A DNA stretch of 64,000 nt from Methylovorus glucosotrophus (GCF_009858335.1 NZ_VMSE01000001.1:434001-498000), one strand, 5' to 3'; shown: positions 20,012 to 30,098, numbered from the stretch's first letter. Program-made: numbers and translations. Notes: generated by a model from the sequence alone, not told the origin.

Positions 20012-21091
20012 ATGCAGACATTACAGGTTGAGTTGGGCGAGCGCGCCTATCCTATCCACATAGGCAGTCATTTGCTGGCGCGGGCGGATTTGATCCTGCC
20101 GCATCTCAAGCGCAAGCAGGTGGCTATTGTGACCAATACCACGGTCGCGCCGCTGTATCTGGAACAGCTGTCGCAAACATTGCAGGCCGCGGGTGTTGCT
20201 GTTATCCCCATCATCCTGCCCGATGGTGAGCAGTACAAAAACAGCGATACCCTGAACCTGATCTACGATGCCTTGCTGCAGCACCGTTGCGAGCGCAGCA
20301 CTACGCTGATCGCGCTGGGCGGCGGAGTGATTGGCGACCTGACGGGCTATGCTGCGGCCACCTATCTGCGTGGTGTGCCTTTCATTCAGATTCCCACCAC
20401 CTTGTTATCGCAGGTGGATTCCTCTGTAGGTGGCAAAACCGGGATCAACCATCCCCTGGGCAAAAACATGATAGGCGCGTTTTATCAGCCGCAGCTGGTG
20501 CTGGCGGATATTGCTACCTTGCATACCCTGCCAGCGCGTGAGTTATCTGCGGGCCTTGCCGAGGTTATCAAATACGGCCTGATTCGCGACTTGCCATTTT
20601 TTGAATGGCTAGAGGTTCACATGGGCGAGCTGGTGGCCTTGGATGAAGATGCCTTGCGTTACGCGATCTATCGCTCATGCGAAAACAAGGCCGAAGTGGT
20701 TGCCAAAGATGAGCGCGAGTCTGGTGAGCGTGCCCTGCTGAATCTTGGCCATACCTTCGGGCATGCCGTGGAGAATGCCATGGGTTATGGCGTATGGCTG
20801 CATGGTGAGGCAGTGGCGGCTGGCACCATGCTGGCGGCTGATTTGTCGCGGCGCATGGGCTGGTTGTCCGATGCGGATATTGCCCGCATGCGTGCTATTT
20901 TTGTAGCGGCTGGATTGCCGGTGGAAGCGCCGGCTCTGGGTGTGGAGCGTTATTTGGACCTCATGGGGCTGGATAAAAAGGTAGTAGACGGCAAGATTCG
21001 TTTTGTCCTGCAACAAGGCATAGGCAAATCCCTGGTCACCAGCGATTACGATAAAGCCGCCTTGCAAGCAACGCTGGCGTTGGCAGCATGA
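20012..21091 (+). CDS. aroB: 3-dehydroquinate synthase
   Basis: AroB converts DAHP to 3-dehydroquinate in the shikimate pathway, using NAD and a divalent metal. The 359 residues contain [11 protein letters not shown], the NAD-binding [43 protein letters not shown] and the metal ligands in [21 protein letters not shown] and LHGEAVAAG. It follows aroK and overlaps dgt by 4 bases (ATGA at 21088-21091), so the three genes form one unit. Confidence 0.97.
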   Translation: MQTLQVELGERAYPIHIGSHLLARADLILPHLKRKQVAIVTNTTVAPLYLEQLSQTLQAAGVAVIPIILPDGEQYKNSDTLNLIYDALLQHRCERSTTLIALGGGVIGDLTGYAAATYLRGVPFIQIPTTLLSQVDSSVGGKTGINHPLGKNMIGAFYQPQLVLADIATLHTLPARELSAGLAEVIKYGLIRDLPFFEWLEVHMGELVALDEDALRYAIYRSCENKAEVVAKDERESGERALLNLGHTFGHAVENAMGYGVWLHGEAVAAGTMLAADLSRRMGWLSDADIARMRAIFVAAGLPVEAPALGVERYLDLMGLDKKVVDGKIRFVLQQGIGKSLVTSDYDKAALQATLALAA

Positions 21092-22215
21092 GCCGCCTGG
21101 CGGACTACGCAGCCCATCCCGAGCGCAGCCTGGGGCGGCGTCATGCCGAGCCAGACCCGCAGGGTCGCAACCAGTTTCAACGCGACCGCGACCGCATCAT
21201 TCACTCCAGCGCCTTCCGTCGGCTGGAATATAAAACCCAGGTCTTCGTGAATCACGAAGGTGATTTGTTTCGTACCCGCCTGACGCACAGCCTGGAAGTG
21301 GCGCAGATTGGTCGGGCCATTGCGCGTAATTTAAATCTGCATGAAGACCTGATCGAAGGGATCGCCCTGGCCCACGATCTGGGGCATACACCATTTGGCC
21401 ATGCCGGGCAGGATGCCTTGAATGAATGCATGCGCGACTACGGTGGGTTTGAACATAACCTGCAATCCCTGCGCGTGGTTGATCACCTTGAGCAGCGCTA
21501 CGCCGAGTTTGATGGCCTGAACCTGACCTTTGAAATGCGCGAAGGCATACTCAAGCATTGCTCGCTGAAAAACGCCAGAAAGCTGGGCGATGTGGGCGAA
21601 CGCTTCATCAACAAGACGCAACCCTCACTCGAGGCGCAAGTAGCGAATCTGGCCGATGAGATTGCCTACAATAATCACGATGTGGATGACGGCTTGCGCT
21701 CCGGCCTGATATCGCTAGACCAGCTGGCTGAAGTCGCCATTTTTGCCGAGCACCTGCAACAGGTCAAAGATAAATACCCCAATCTGGCGGATCGCCGTCT
21801 GATCCATGAAACCATACGTCGGATGATCAATACCCAGATCGTCGATTTGTGCAGTGAAAGTAGCCGTCATATTGCCGAACATGCACCTTCTTCCATTGAA
21901 GAAGTACGTCAAACGCCAGCGCTGATCAGTTTCAGTGCAGGCATGGCCAAACAGCAGGCCGAGCTCAAAAAGTTTCTGCGCACCAAGCTTTACCGCCATT
22001 ACCGCGTTAATCGCATGAGCAATAAGGCGCATCGCATCATTACCGAGCTGTTTCGCGAGTTCATGCTGGACAGCACCATCATGCCTGACGAATTTCAACA
22101 ACGTGCTGAACAAGACAAGCCTCGCGCGGTGGCTGACTATATAGCAGGCATGACCGATCGATATGCCATGCGTGAATACCAGCGCATGTTTTCGATCTCA
22201 GAGCGCGAGCTTTAA
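21088..22215 (+). CDS. dgt: dGTP triphosphohydrolase-like HD protein
   Basis: Dgt-family enzymes hydrolyse dNTPs to the nucleoside and tripolyphosphate. The 375-residue protein has the HD superfamily metal residues in [15 protein letters not shown] and [14 protein letters not shown], and the later [15 protein letters not shown] segment. Its length matches the shorter dgt-like class rather than the 505-residue E. coli Dgt, so substrate preference may be broader than dGTP. It overlaps aroB by 4 bases. Imperfect hairpins follow it (22282-22316) without a strong T-run. Confidence 0.93.
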   Translation: MSRLADYAAHPERSLGRRHAEPDPQGRNQFQRDRDRIIHSSAFRRLEYKTQVFVNHEGDLFRTRLTHSLEVAQIGRAIARNLNLHEDLIEGIALAHDLGHTPFGHAGQDALNECMRDYGGFEHNLQSLRVVDHLEQRYAEFDGLNLTFEMREGILKHCSLKNARKLGDVGERFINKTQPSLEAQVANLADEIAYNNHDVDDGLRSGLISLDQLAEVAIFAEHLQQVKDKYPNLADRRLIHETIRRMINTQIVDLCSESSRHIAEHAPSSIEEVRQTPALISFSAGMAKQQAELKKFLRTKLYRHYRVNRMSNKAHRIITELFREFMLDSTIMPDEFQQRAEQDKPRAVADYIAGMTDRYAMREYQRMFSISEREL

Positions 22216-22579
22216 ATAGCGGGTTGAGGGCCTCATGCCAGTGGGGTTGGGGTTCTTTGCTGAATTCTGCATTGTCATCTCGATGGTGCGCGCCATCTCT
22301 TTTAATCTCTTAAAAGAATCTCCTAAGGCGCTGATGACATTATTAATTTCTTCCAACACTCAGCCCTTATTTTCAGTGCAAATTTACACAAAGCTACAGC
22401 ATGTTGCATGAAAACAACATTTGTTAATAAATTGTAACGAAATCGTATATTTGTCTTGCGGCGCAACTTTAGACTTTGGCATACTGCATCTACCTTCTCG
22501 CAAGGGGAGTTCGCGAACTCTTTCGATGCACATGCAAAAAGTGTACGAAAGTTAATATAAAACGCATTAGGAGATTTAT
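22216..22579. other. 364-base intergenic region: dgt tail and porin leader
   Basis: No gene is seen. Near dgt there is an inverted repeat around 22282-22297 (GATGGTGC/GCGCCATC, one GU) and a 7-bp hairpin at 22299-22316 with a TCTC loop. The remainder is AT-rich and unusually long for this compact region, which fits a strong or regulated porin promoter and a long 5' leader. Confidence 0.5.
22456..22485 (+). promoter_or_regulatory. Possible sigma-70 promoter of the porin
   Basis: TTGCGG (22456-22461) and CATACT (22480-22485) are separated by 18 bases, each matching 4 of 6 consensus positions. The start would lie near 22492, giving a leader of about 88 bases ending in an AGGAG ribosome site. 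The match is moderate and other hexamers nearby are possible. Confidence 0.35.
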
Positions 22580-23749
22580 ATGAACAAGAAACTGGGCCTG
22601 GCAGTAGCTGGTGCTGTAATGGCATTCGGCGCATCTGCTGCTAACGCTGCGATCACCATCCCTGCTGGTGATTGGACAATCGACATCGGTGGTAACGTTA
22701 ACGCTTACTACACTCACACCAAGTTCTCTGGCGACCTGAAGACTGCAGGTACCGAAGACGTAGCTAACACCGTGCAAACCGGTCTGCTGCCTTCCGCTCT
22801 GGGTATCGGTGGTAAGACTCGTCAAAACGATCTGGACATCGCGTTCCAGTTCACATTCTTTACTGGTGTTGATTCCGGTAACGGTCAATCCGGTGGCAAC
22901 AACAGCCTGAACATTCGTCAAGCTTACTTGACTTTCGGTGACAAGAGCTGGGGTACTATCAAGGCTGGTCGTGACCTGGGCATTTTCGGTTCTGACGCTA
23001 TCCTGTCTGACATGACTCTGCTGGGCGTTGGTATTGGCGCTGGTAGCGGTGGTTCCTCAACTCTGGGCCGTATTGGTTCTGGTTACATGTACGCTGACTG
23101 GGTAGGTCAAATTTCCTACATCTCTCCAAACTGGAACGGTTTCAGCTTTGCTGTTGGCGCTCGTGAGCCATGGTCTAATGGTTCCAGCAACACCGACATC
23201 CGTAACGACATGGGCTACGAAGGTAAAGTTAGCTATGAGTGGACTGGCGACTACGCTGGTAAGGTTTGGTTGGGTGCTATCACTCAAAAGCACAGCACTG
23301 ACACCGGTTCTGTAGACAGCTACACTTCCCGCGGTTGGGATCTGGGTGGTAAGGTTAACCTGGCTGGTGTAGGCCTGGTTGGTTACTACTACGATGGCAA
23401 GGGCTTGTCCGGTTCTACCGCTGCTAGCCTGAGCACTGCTGCTAACGGTCTGCTGTTCTTGGCTGGTCAAAAGTCTGACGACAAGGGTGGCTATGTACAA
23501 GCTACTTACGCTCTGCCAGGCGTTGGCACCAAGCTGGGTCTGTCTTACGGTGTAAGCAAGTCTGAAGCTGCCGCTTCTAACGTTGAGTTCGAGAACAAGT
23601 CTTGGATCGTTGGTGCTTACCACCCTCTGACCAAGAGCCTGAACCTGGTTGCTGAATACACCGACAACAAGCTTGAAAACATCGGTTACAGCGCTGGTCA
23701 AGACGGCAAGGCTAAGACCGTGTCTCTGGGCGCGATCCTGTTCTTCTAA
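22580..23749 (+). CDS. Major outer-membrane porin (Gram-negative porin family)
   Basis: The 389-residue precursor starts with a clear signal peptide (MNKKLGLAVAGAVMAFGASAANA). It continues as a beta-barrel protein of the betaproteobacterial general porin type: alternating aromatic/polar strands, a GRDLGIFGSDAI segment resembling the constriction loop, and a terminal phenylalanine (LGAILFF) recognised by the BAM complex. It would form a trimeric diffusion channel. Codon choice differs sharply from neighbours, favouring GGT, GCT, AAC, GAC and CTG almost exclusively, the mark of a very highly expressed gene. An AGGAG ribosome site lies 8 bases before the ATG and a strong terminator follows. Substrate is unknown. 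Confidence 0.9.
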   Translation: MNKKLGLAVAGAVMAFGASAANAAITIPAGDWTIDIGGNVNAYYTHTKFSGDLKTAGTEDVANTVQTGLLPSALGIGGKTRQNDLDIAFQFTFFTGVDSGNGQSGGNNSLNIRQAYLTFGDKSWGTIKAGRDLGIFGSDAILSDMTLLGVGIGAGSGGSSTLGRIGSGYMYADWVGQISYISPNWNGFSFAVGAREPWSNGSSNTDIRNDMGYEGKVSYEWTGDYAGKVWLGAITQKHSTDTGSVDSYTSRGWDLGGKVNLAGVGLVGYYYDGKGLSGSTAASLSTAANGLLFLAGQKSDDKGGYVQATYALPGVGTKLGLSYGVSKSEAAASNVEFENKSWIVGAYHPLTKSLNLVAEYTDNKLENIGYSAGQDGKAKTVSLGAILFF

Positions 23750-23776
23750 GATTTATTCTTAGTTGAATTGAAGCTT

Positions 23777-23803
23777 AAACGGCACCTTCGGGTGCCGTTT
23801 TTA
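23777..23803 (+). terminator. Terminator of the porin gene
   Basis: Arms 23777-23786 and 23791-23800 form a perfect 10-bp stem with a TTCG tetraloop, followed by T residues. It ends 15 bases before the ATG of the small lipoprotein gene. Confidence 0.88.
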
Positions 23804-23817
23804 TTTAGGAAGATAAA

Positions 23818-24069
23818 ATGAAATTAGTGTTTATTGGTTTGTTTGCATTAGGTTTATCTGGCTGTGCGCAGTTGATGCATGGCGAACAACAGCCTGTGGT
23901 GGCCCAGGGGAATGGCGAGTATTACACTTCATGCAGTGGGGCGGTCGAGGACTGGAATTCCTGTCACGTGAAAGCCCGCAAGGCTTGTGCTGGCGAATAT
24001 GCAACGATCAAGAAGAATGAAAGTGCCGTAGGCGGCCGTCGTGAATTGACGTTCCAGTGCGTACGCTGA
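23818..24069 (+). CDS. Small cysteine-containing lipoprotein
   Basis: The 83-residue protein has a lipoprotein signal ending in LSGC (about residues 13-16). The mature part is about 67 residues and contains four more cysteines (SCSGAVED, NSCHVKARKACAG, FQC), which could form two disulfides in the periplasm. I do not recognise a family. The ATG is preceded by AGGAAG. It lies just after the porin terminator and may have its own promoter or depend on read-through. No functional clue beyond envelope location. Confidence 0.7.
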   Translation: MKLVFIGLFALGLSGCAQLMHGEQQPVVAQGNGEYYTSCSGAVEDWNSCHVKARKACAGEYATIKKNESAVGGRRELTFQCVR

Positions 24070-24104
24070 GATCAGTCTTCATATTTTGCTGTCGGTAGTA
24101 ATCG

Positions 24105-24138
24105 CGCCATGGCGACGGACAAGCGTGTCGTCATGGCG
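24105..24138. repeat. 12-bp hairpin upstream of the TPR-methyltransferase gene
   Basis: Arms 24105-24116 and 24127-24138 pair over 12 positions (one GU) around a 10-base loop. No T-run follows, so it is not a standard terminator. It ends 28 bases before ATG 24167 and could influence that gene's expression, but this is speculative. Confidence 0.4.
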
Positions 24139-24166
24139 GACATCACTTGAGTGGATTTAAGCAGGT

Positions 24167-25324
24167 ATGGTATTTCATCAACAACAGGCTTTCACGATAA
24201 CCTCCTCAAATTTGCAACAGGCATTGCGCACTGCGCATCAGTGGCAAGCGTCAGGTAATGCAAAAGATGCATCAATTTTGTGCCAGCAGATACTTTCCGT
24301 GAAGCCCCGGCAGGCAGATGCTATTCATTTGCTTGGAGTGATAGAGCTGCAGGATGGCAATATGGAAAAGGCGACACAGCATTTTCAAAAAGCCATCAAG
24401 ATCAATAGCAAAAATCCGCAATTCCATAGCAATTTAGGCTTGGCCTGGCACGAGCAGGGTAAGCTCAAAGAGGCTGAGCAGTGCTATAAGCAGGCGATTA
24501 CACTGGATGCCCGTTATCTGGACGCCTGGTATAACCTGCATGCTTTGTTGATCCGGCCCGGCGATTACCTTTCGGCTTGTGAGGCGTTGAACAAGGTGTT
24601 GGCCTTGAATCCACATGACCAGGAGGCGCGCTTGATGCTGGCGATTCTGCTGGAGTATGCAGGCAAGCCGGATCAAAGCCTGCAGGTGGAACAGATGCTG
24701 GATGTTACGAGCCAGCTGATGAAAGCGCGTCTGGATGCCTGGCATTATTTCCGTGCGTTGCCAGAGAAGCCGCTGATTACGGGGAGTAACCTTGCGACGT
24801 TCAAACGTGCCGTTGCTCAAGCCAATATCAAGGGCCTGGTAATGGAGTTTGGGGTGCGACATGGCAATAGTATTCGGCAACTTGTACAGCTGGCCGGGCA
24901 AGAAGCGCATGGTTTTGACAGCTTTCAGGGCTTGCCTGAGGATTGGCATGCCGAATCGCGTGGAAGTTACTCGACCAAGGGCGTGATACCCAAAGTGCCG
25001 CCTATGGTTAAACTGCATGCAGGGTGGTTTGATGAAACCTTGCCTGTATTCGTGGCAAAACACGAAGGCCCTGTTCGCCTCATCAACATCGACTGCGATA
25101 TCTACAGCTCAACCAAGACTGTGCTGGATACGCTGGCAGAGCGTATTGTCCCGGGTACGGTGATCGTGTTCGATGAATACATCGGTAACGAGCATTGGCG
25201 CGAGGATGAGTACAAGGCTTTCCAGGAGGCGGTCGTTGCTTATGGTTGGCGCTACGAATATCTGGCGGTGAGTTTCTTTACCAAGCAGGTGGTGGTGAAG
25301 ATTACCGAGGTGGGCCAGCACTGA
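24167..25324 (+). CDS. TPR-repeat protein fused to a TylF/MacO-like methyltransferase domain
   Basis: The 385-residue protein has two parts. Residues about 10-180 are tetratricopeptide repeats, with canonical spacing in AIHLLGVIELQDGNMEKATQ, FHSNLGLAWHEQGKLKEAE and YLDAWYNLHALLIRPGDY. Residues about 210-380 resemble the TylF/MacO class of SAM-dependent methyltransferases: the glycine-rich start VMEFGVRHGNSIRQL, GFDSFQGLPEDW, the acidic metal site NIDCDIYSST and VIVFDEYIGNEHWREDE. No signal peptide is seen. Proteins of this plan occur in glycan or natural-product contexts, but the substrate here is unknown. The ribosome site (GCAGG) is weak. It is convergent with ntrC. Confidence 0.8.
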   Translation: MVFHQQQAFTITSSNLQQALRTAHQWQASGNAKDASILCQQILSVKPRQADAIHLLGVIELQDGNMEKATQHFQKAIKINSKNPQFHSNLGLAWHEQGKLKEAEQCYKQAITLDARYLDAWYNLHALLIRPGDYLSACEALNKVLALNPHDQEARLMLAILLEYAGKPDQSLQVEQMLDVTSQLMKARLDAWHYFRALPEKPLITGSNLATFKRAVAQANIKGLVMEFGVRHGNSIRQLVQLAGQEAHGFDSFQGLPEDWHAESRGSYSTKGVIPKVPPMVKLHAGWFDETLPVFVAKHEGPVRLINIDCDIYSSTKTVLDTLAERIVPGTVIVFDEYIGNEHWREDEYKAFQEAVVAYGWRYEYLAVSFFTKQVVVKITEVGQH

Positions 25325-25365
25325 TCACTGGCCCGGTGTCCCCGTATCCTTATCGTTTCGTTTTG

Positions 25366-26754
25366 TTATTCCTCTATTCCTAACTCCTGAATCTTGCGGG
25401 TCAGGGTGTTGCGGCCCATGCCGAGTTGTGTCGCTGCTTCGATGCGACGGCCTCCGGTATGGCTCAGCGCACGGCTGATCAGGATTTTCTCGAATTCCTT
25501 GGTGCGTGTTTCCAGAATCTCCTGCTCCCCGCGATTGAGCGCATCCATTACTTCCGCTGCCAGCGCTTCTTGCCAGGAGGTGGCGGTGGTTGGCTTGCTG
25601 CTGTCTTCCTTCAGTTCTGGAGGCAAATCGGCGACATCGATATTTTGGCCCGGTGCCATCACGGTTAGCCAATGACACACATTCTCAAGCTGCCGCACAT
25701 TGCCACTCCAGCTCATGGTGGCAAGGTAACGTAGCGCACTTGCAGACGGTTGTTTGGCTTCTACGCCGAGCTCTTGCGCGCTTTGTTGCAGGAAGTGCTT
25801 GACCAGCAGAGGCACATCCTCACGACGCTCGCGCAAAGGCGGCAGACGTAGGCGTATCACATTCAGCCGGTGGAACAAGTCTTCACGGAACAGGCCTAGC
25901 TTCACGCGCTCCTCCAGATCCTGGTGCGTGGCGGCAATGATGCGCACATTGACCTTGACGGGTTGATGCCCGCCGACGCGATAAAACTGGCCATCGCACA
26001 ACACGCGCAGCAAGCGCGTTTGCAGATCAGAAGGCATGTCGCCAATTTCATCCAGAAACAGGGTGCCGCCATCGGCTTGTTCAAAGCGGCCGCGTCGTGC
26101 TGCCTGCGCGCCGGTGAAAGCGCCGCGTTCATGGCCGAACAGCTCGGACTCCAGCAGATCCTTGGGGATGGCTGCCGTGTTGATCGCGATAAACGGTTTA
26201 TCTGCGCGTGGACTATGCCGATGCAGTGCGCTGGCAACCAGCTCTTTGCCGGTGCCTGATTCGCCATTAATGAGTACGGTGGCATGCGAACGGCTCAAGC
26301 GGCCAATCGCGCGAAATACCTCCTGCATGGCCGGGGCCTGGCCAATGATTTCGGGTGTCGCTTCTGGTGTAACGGCTTCCGTGGCCTGACGCATGCTTTC
26401 TTCAACGGCGCGCCGGATGATCTCAATCGCCTGATCTACATCAAAAGGCTTGGCCAGATATTCAAAAGCGCCACCCTGAAATGCCGCAACGGCACTTTCG
26501 AGATCGGAGTATGCCGTCATGATGATGACAGGAATCTCAGGCAGGCGTTTTTTCACCTCATCAAGGAAGTCGAGGCCAGAACCGTTGGGCATGCGAATGT
26601 CGCTGACAATCACTTGTGGTTCTTCCCGGGTAAGCGCATTGAGTGCCTCGGGCACGGAGGCAAAGGTCTTGAAATCCATGTCGGTGCGCGCCAGCGCTTT
26701 TTCAAAGACCCAGCGTATCGATTTGTCGTCGTCAATAATCCAGATAGGTTTCAT
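25366..26754 (-). CDS. ntrC: Nitrogen regulation response regulator NtrC
   Basis: NtrC activates sigma-54 promoters when nitrogen is scarce. The 462 residues contain a receiver domain with phosphoacceptor Asp52 (VSDIRMPNGS), a sigma-54-interacting AAA+ domain with Walker A GESGTGKE, the GAFTGA loop that touches sigma-54, Walker B GGTLFLDEIGDM and an arginine finger region. A Fis-type DNA-binding helix-turn-helix closes the protein (QLGMGRNTLTRKIQELG). It is downstream of ntrB by 44 bases on the same strand. Candidate NtrC sites are found upstream of glnA, 3.4 kb away in the same run of genes. Confidence 0.96.
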   Translation of the reverse strand: MKPIWIIDDDKSIRWVFEKALARTDMDFKTFASVPEALNALTREEPQVIVSDIRMPNGSGLDFLDEVKKRLPEIPVIIMTAYSDLESAVAAFQGGAFEYLAKPFDVDQAIEIIRRAVEESMRQATEAVTPEATPEIIGQAPAMQEVFRAIGRLSRSHATVLINGESGTGKELVASALHRHSPRADKPFIAINTAAIPKDLLESELFGHERGAFTGAQAARRGRFEQADGGTLFLDEIGDMPSDLQTRLLRVLCDGQFYRVGGHQPVKVNVRIIAATHQDLEERVKLGLFREDLFHRLNVIRLRLPPLRERREDVPLLVKHFLQQSAQELGVEAKQPSASALRYLATMSWSGNVRQLENVCHWLTVMAPGQNIDVADLPPELKEDSSKPTTATSWQEALAAEVMDALNRGEQEILETRTKEFEKILISRALSHTGGRRIEAATQLGMGRNTLTRKIQELGIEE

Positions 26755-26798
26755 AGCTTGCCTGTGTGTTTAAAATCGTTCATGTGTTCTACGTGAGT

Positions 26799-27881
26799 TT
26801 ACTGCTTGGCAATAAAGCCTTTCATGGCGGTCGTTTCGATGGGTAGCAGAATGGTGAAACAGGTTTTGCCTGGTTCGCTCTCGCATTCAATCATGCCGTG
26901 ATGCTGGGTGATGAATGTCTGTGCCAGCGTCAGCCCGAGGCCGGAGCCACCTTCGCGGCCGGAGACCAGTGGGTAAAAAATGCGGTCGCGGATATCAGGA
27001 GGAATCCCAGGGCCGTTGTCGATAATCTGCAGGCGTATCGCCACCCGGTAGCGTTTCTTGGCTAACGTTACCTGCCGTTCGGCGCGGGTGCGTAGTGTGA
27101 TCTGCCCCGTCCCCTGCATGGCCTGTGCAGCGTTGCGGGCGATATTAAGTACGGCTTGTATCAGTTTCTCACGATCGCCAATCAGCTCGGGCAGGCTGGT
27201 ATCGTAGTCGCGCTTTACCATAATGGCTTTGGGTGACTCCGCCAGCAACAGGCTGCGCACGCGCTCGAGCACTTCATGGATGTTGGTTGGCTCGTATTTG
27301 GGAACCCGGTGCGGCACCAACAAGCGATCCATCAGCGACTGCAGGCGATCCGCTTCTTTGATGATGACTTGGGTGTATTCGCGCAAATTGACCTGTGGCA
27401 GTTCATGCTCCAGCAATTGTGCCGCCCCGCGCAGTCCGCCCAGCGGATTACGGATCTCGTGGGCAAGATTGCGTAGCAGCTCAGCGTTCGCTTGCTGCTG
27501 GATGAGCATGCGTTCCTCGCGCGCAATGCGCAATTGTTGATCCATCTGCTGGAACTCAAGTACCAGGCAGGCCGGATTCACATCCACCGGGGTCACCGTG
27601 CAAGTGACAGCGACAGAACTTTGGCGCATGGTGGTGATGAGAAACTCATGTTCGCGAAATGGACTGCGATTGCTGATCGCATTTTCCACCGCTGAATGCA
27701 GGATTTCGCATTCTGGAAATACCTGAAAAATATCCAGCCCGGTAATCTGTTTGGCGCTTAATGCAAACAGGATTTCAGCCCCCGGATTGGCATATATGAC
27801 CTTGCGGGAATCATCCAGCAGGATGACGGCAGTGGCGAGATGTTCGAGACCAGCGAATGTGGGAGGAATAATATGTACCAT
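26799..27881 (-). CDS. ntrB: Nitrogen regulation sensor kinase NtrB
   Basis: NtrB phosphorylates or dephosphorylates NtrC depending on the PII protein. The start is set at ATG 27881 (MVHIIPPTFAGLEHL), giving 360 residues, rather than the 11-codon longer frame. A PAS domain occupies about 10-120, the dimerisation/phosphoacceptor segment is RNLAHEIRNPLGGLRGAAQLLE (about 133-154), and the ATP-binding motifs follow (IARNAAQAMQ, IDNGPGIP, GREGGSGLGLTLAQ). There is no transmembrane segment, as expected for the cytoplasmic NtrB. Confidence 0.94.
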   Translation of the reverse strand: MVHIIPPTFAGLEHLATAVILLDDSRKVIYANPGAEILFALSAKQITGLDIFQVFPECEILHSAVENAISNRSPFREHEFLITTMRQSSVAVTCTVTPVDVNPACLVLEFQQMDQQLRIAREERMLIQQQANAELLRNLAHEIRNPLGGLRGAAQLLEHELPQVNLREYTQVIIKEADRLQSLMDRLLVPHRVPKYEPTNIHEVLERVRSLLLAESPKAIMVKRDYDTSLPELIGDREKLIQAVLNIARNAAQAMQGTGQITLRTRAERQVTLAKKRYRVAIRLQIIDNGPGIPPDIRDRIFYPLVSGREGGSGLGLTLAQTFITQHHGMIECESEPGKTCFTILLPIETTAMKGFIAKQ

Positions 27882-28004
27882 GGCAGTGGTTAAGCAAAAG
27901 CCAGGCCAGAGCATGGCGTCAAGGCGGTGAAAAAGCGTTGCATAAGATTGACCTTAAGGATGTTGAATCTGCATCTTTAACACGCAACACCATGAAAATT
28001 CAGC

Positions 28005-28496
28005 TTATTTCATGCCATTGAGCTCTTTTTGCAGCAGCTTTACATTGTTTTCGTGCGTGTCGACATCGGCTTTCAGCCGGCGCATTTTTTCTTCAAATTT
28101 TGTGACGTTTCTCCAGGTCTTGCCATCGGCAGTGCGATACACCTCTGGGTTCGCGCTGCCTTCGTTATAAGCTTGCCTTGCTTCTTCCAGCGCTTTTTTC
28201 TCAGTGGCGAGTTCATCCTGCAAAATCTGCCGGCGGGTATCATCCCGGCGGGTTTGCGTGCTCCTGTCTACCTTGGGAAAGTCCGAAGGCGTAGGCGTTC
28301 TTGCCCGCTCTTTTTTGCCTGAGGGCACGGGCAAGGCATTGTCGCCTTTCAGGAAAAGCTGGCAATTCTTGTAGAGGGTCCGCGTTTTGGCGTCCGTGAA
28401 TGTCGGTTGGCCCGACTCATCAACGCATTTATAGATATCGGCCGCTTGCACCGTCAATCCAGCTAGCAAGCCGCAACACAGCAATAGAAATTTCAT
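28005..28496 (-). CDS. DUF4124 domain secreted protein
   Basis: The 163-residue protein begins with a signal peptide (LLLCCGLLAGLTVQA) and the DUF4124 signature IYKCVDESGQPTFTD, common in periplasmic proteins of beta- and gammaproteobacteria. A long charged helical region (about 85-163) with coiled-coil character follows, including DELATEKKALEEARQAYN and FEEKMRRLKADVDTHE. Function unknown. A gene of this type is often found between glnA and ntrB in related bacteria. It is separated from glnA by a strong terminator, so it probably has its own promoter. Confidence 0.82.
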   Translation of the reverse strand: MKFLLLCCGLLAGLTVQAADIYKCVDESGQPTFTDAKTRTLYKNCQLFLKGDNALPVPSGKKERARTPTPSDFPKVDRSTQTRRDDTRRQILQDELATEKKALEEARQAYNEGSANPEVYRTADGKTWRNVTKFEEKMRRLKADVDTHENNVKLLQKELNGMK

Positions 28497-28570
28497 GCAT
28501 TGAGTTTAGATGAGAAGCCACGAGGTGGCAACGCACGCCAGTTAACAGGTGCGCAAGAGTGGCAGGCAAT

Positions 28571-28598
28571 AAAAAAGGCGGGTTGCCCCGCCTTTTTT
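28571..28598 (-). terminator. Terminator of glnA
   Basis: A 12-bp perfect stem (28571-28582 with 28587-28598) with a TTGC loop, and an A-run on one side and T-run on the other. It lies 12 bases past the glnA stop on the minus strand and is sequence-symmetric, so it could work in either direction. Confidence 0.88.
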
Positions 28599-28610
28599 AA
28601 CATGCTGTGA

Positions 28611-30020
28611 TTAGCAGCTGTAGTACATGGCGAACTCGATAGGATGCGGTGTCATGCGCATTCTGGTGACTTCTTCCATCTTCAATGCGATGTAGCTGTC
28701 GATCCAGTCATCGGAGAACACACCACCACGGGTGAGGAACTCGCGATCCTTGTCCAGATATTCCAGTGCTTGTTCCAGCGAGGAGCAAACGGTTGGGATC
28801 GCTGCATCTTCCTCAGGAGGCAGATGGTAGAGATCCTTGGTTGCTGGCTCACCTGGGTGAATCTTGTTCTGTACGCCGTCCAGACCAGCCATCAGCAGGG
28901 CGCTGAATGCCAGGTATGGGTTGGCAGTAGGATCAGGGAAGCGAGCTTCAACGCGGCGAGCCTTGTCGGAGTGCACGAAAGGAATACGGATCGAAGCTGA
29001 ACGGTTCTTGGCAGAGTAGGCCAGCTTAACTGGAGCTTCAAAGCCTGGAACCAGACGCTTGTAGGAGTTGGTGCCTGGATTGGTGATCGCATTCAGCGCG
29101 CGAGCGTGCTTGATGATACCGCCGATGTAGTAAAGGGCGAACTCGGACAGGCCAGCGTAGCCGTTGCCTGCGAACAGGTTCTTGCCATCTTTCCATACGG
29201 ATTGGTGCACGTGCATGCCGGAACCGTTGTCGCCAACGATAGGCTTAGGCATGAAGGTGGCGGTTTTGCCGTAAGCGTGAGCGGTGTTCAGCACCACGTA
29301 CTTCAGCAATTGGGTCCAGTCGGCACGTTGTACCAGAGTGCTGAACTTGGTGCCGATTTCACATTGACCAGCCGTTGCCACTTCGTGGTGGTGCACTTCA
29401 ACAGGCACGCCCATGTTTTCAAGGGCGATGACCATGGCTGAGCGCAGATCCTGGAAGGAATCGACTGGAGGTACTGGGAAGTAGCCGCCCTTTACGCCAG
29501 GACGGTGACCAGTGTTGCCGCTTTCGAACTTCTCGCCAGATGCCCATGCACCTTCTTCGGAGTTGATCTTGACGGAACAGCCTTCCATGCCGGCATTCCA
29601 CTGGATGGAGTCGAAAATGAAGAATTCGGGTTCTGGGCCGAAGTAGGCGGTGTCGCCCAGGCCGCTGGACTTCAGGTAAGCCTCAGCGCGTTTTGCCAAG
29701 CTGCGTGGGCAACGGTCGTAGCCCTTGCCGTCGGTAGGATCTACCACGTCACAGCTCAGAATCAGTGTAGGTTCGTCCATGAACGGATCGATATTGGCAG
29801 TCTCAGGATCAGGCATCAGTTGCATGTCGGAAGCTTGAATACCTTTCCAGCCGGCGATAGATGAACCGTCGAATGCGTGGCCTTCGGTAAATTTGCTTTC
29901 ATCGAACGCTGAGATGGGTACAGTTACGTGCTGTTCTTTACCTCTGGTATCGGTGAAACGGAAATCAACAAACTTGATGTCATTTTCCTTCACCATTTTC
30001 ATTACGTCGGCTACCGCCAT
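28611..30020 (-). CDS. glnA: Glutamine synthetase, type I
   Basis: GlnA makes glutamine from glutamate, ammonia and ATP and is the main ammonia-assimilating enzyme. The 469 residues form the standard dodecameric GSI-beta subunit. Visible are [28 protein letters not shown], the metal-binding [23 protein letters not shown], the NRSASIRIP segment and the adenylylation site tyrosine in DLYHLPPEE (about residue 397). AGGAG precedes the ATG. Upstream are a sigma-54 promoter and NtrC sites, indicating nitrogen-limited induction through ntrB/ntrC downstream. Confidence 0.97.
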   Translation of the reverse strand: MAVADVMKMVKENDIKFVDFRFTDTRGKEQHVTVPISAFDESKFTEGHAFDGSSIAGWKGIQASDMQLMPDPETANIDPFMDEPTLILSCDVVDPTDGKGYDRCPRSLAKRAEAYLKSSGLGDTAYFGPEPEFFIFDSIQWNAGMEGCSVKINSEEGAWASGEKFESGNTGHRPGVKGGYFPVPPVDSFQDLRSAMVIALENMGVPVEVHHHEVATAGQCEIGTKFSTLVQRADWTQLLKYVVLNTAHAYGKTATFMPKPIVGDNGSGMHVHQSVWKDGKNLFAGNGYAGLSEFALYYIGGIIKHARALNAITNPGTNSYKRLVPGFEAPVKLAYSAKNRSASIRIPFVHSDKARRVEARFPDPTANPYLAFSALLMAGLDGVQNKIHPGEPATKDLYHLPPEEDAAIPTVCSSLEQALEYLDKDREFLTRGGVFSDDWIDSYIALKMEEVTRMRMTPHPIEFAMYYSC

Positions 30021-30098
30021 TTCATTCTCCTAAAACGTAAAAGCGTAAATTAAGTAATCAAACCCCATGGTTTGATAGAAAAACTGCTGAATGTATCT

